DNA from: Nostoc spongiaeforme FACHB-130
GTDB lineage: Bacteria > Cyanobacteriota > Cyanobacteriia > Cyanobacteriales > Nostocaceae
DNA length: 64,000 nt
Assembly: GCF_014698475.1 (NCBI RefSeq)
Contig: NZ_JACJTB010000018.1
Coordinates: 1 to 64,000 of the forward strand
Reading direction: 5' to 3'
Part shown: positions 63,375-64,000 of the stretch, piece after piece
How the letters are laid out: every line of letters starts with the position of its first letter
Numbering within the stretch: position 1 is the stretch's first letter
Program-made: the position numbers and the translations under genes
Notes under the pieces: model-generated
The model's input: the letters and a program-made list of their open reading frames with translations, nothing else
What the model was told of the DNA's origin: nothing
Databases searched by the model: none

Positions 63375-64000
63375 ATATTCCTAGATAAATAGAAATTGTA
63401 GTACTAAAAGAAATCTATTTTGTGAGTCTAAATCAGTAGATTCAGATGTTACGTTTATAACTCAAATACAGGTGCGATCGCCAAATGGAAATTTTGCTCA
63501 GTATTTATTCAATATAAAGACTTTATATCTAATTTTAAAGTTTCTGCTTTTAATCAAACTTGATCAAGCTGATATGCGTCTATTTGTTTAAAGTTAGTAA
63601 AAACTTGATGTAGACAACATAATCAACATAATTATTGATAAAAACTTTATATATTGATACCCTGTCAATCCTTAAATATGCGAATAAATTGCCGACTGAT
63701 AAATATTAATAGACGTAGTAAAATACGTAATTTTTCTCTTCAGAGATGAGTAACTATTCTTCTATAGTGCTGATAGTTGCGTTGCTCCATGTTGTGAATC
63801 AATCTCATATTTATTATATCAATGTGCATCTATCAGTTGATTTTCTAATTGTTTTTTAGATGAGTTTTATTTCAAAGATTGCTTTTAGATAGCAGCACTT
63901 ATTTTGTCTTGTTTATGAAGATAAAACTCAGAAATTTAAGCTCATAGCACAACGCAACATTAACCAGAAGTCTAACCAACACTACACCACTGCAATGAAA
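63375..64000. other. AT-rich region at window end
   Basis: No convincing ORF, RNA or repeat is seen; one HIP1-like GCGATCGCC lies near 63475. It may be the upstream region of a gene beyond the window. Confidence 0.4.

Overview
The window looks like chromosome of a filamentous, probably heterocyst-forming, cyanobacterium of the Nostoc/Calothrix type. The evidence is the frequent HIP1 octamer GCGATCGC, several short tandem repeat (STRR) tracts, a flv4-sll0218-flv2 type flavodiiron operon, a CHASE2-serine/threonine kinase, an SLH/OprB outer-membrane porin, a Uma2 protein and a DUF2808 protein. The genus is an inference; no marker gene for placement is present.

Layout. 0.2-2.1 kb: a Tat-exported vanadium haloperoxidase-like protein whose catalytic Ser and His are replaced. 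2.8-7.8 kb: an operon with a 62-aa ORF, an AprA/FrdA-like flavoprotein, an overlapping two-cluster 4Fe-4S ferredoxin, a lipoprotein binding protein and a second, paralogous flavoprotein. 8-17 kb: MFS exporter, glutathione S-transferase, SDR, thioredoxin-like protein, TauD/TfdA dioxygenase, SsuB, SsuC and an SLH-OprB porin. 17.8-24.5 kb: NtaA/DszA-type flavin monooxygenase, amidohydrolase, serine esterase, aldo/keto reductase and ABC exporter, all on the + strand. 24.6-32.9 kb: two SsuA-like lipoproteins, MFS and DrrAB-like exporters, a DUF442 phosphatase, a nitroreductase and a D-2-hydroxyacid dehydrogenase.

Taken together, 2.8-31.4 kb reads as one accessory island for uptake and oxidative breakdown of organosulfur or similar organic compounds: outer-membrane entry (porin), three binding proteins sharing one SsuBC pump, several oxygenases, reductases and hydrolases, and exporters. 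Four 31-nt sites of the form CTACTA-N16-AAGTAGTAT (one with a weak left half, one with a weak right half) lie upstream of four transcription units of this island and nowhere else that I noticed. They suggest a shared regulator or a special promoter. The substrate and the role of the flavoprotein/ferredoxin pair are unknown.

33-42.5 kb: DUF2808 protein, a decayed tyrosine recombinase next to tRNA-Phe, an orphan ZnuB-like permease, a DUF697 GTPase, an S66 peptidase, a SnoaL-like protein, a CHASE2 kinase and a VOC protein. 43-46 kb: Uma2 protein and an FtsH-type AAA protein that lacks the second zinc histidine. 46.4-55.3 kb: FMN reductase, PLP desulfhydrase/deaminase, flv4-psiE/sll0218-flv2, a hypothetical protein, a WD40 protein and beta-carbonic anhydrase. 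55.7-63.4 kb: transaldolase-like aldolase, small proteins, a duplicated winged-helix-like protein, glycerol kinase, a PAS-CRP regulator and a secreted thioredoxin-fold-like protein.

Intergenic DNA is rich in repeats: two MITE-like families with two copies each, STRR tracts lying inside a dispersed element, and strong hairpins, one built from two HIP1 sites.
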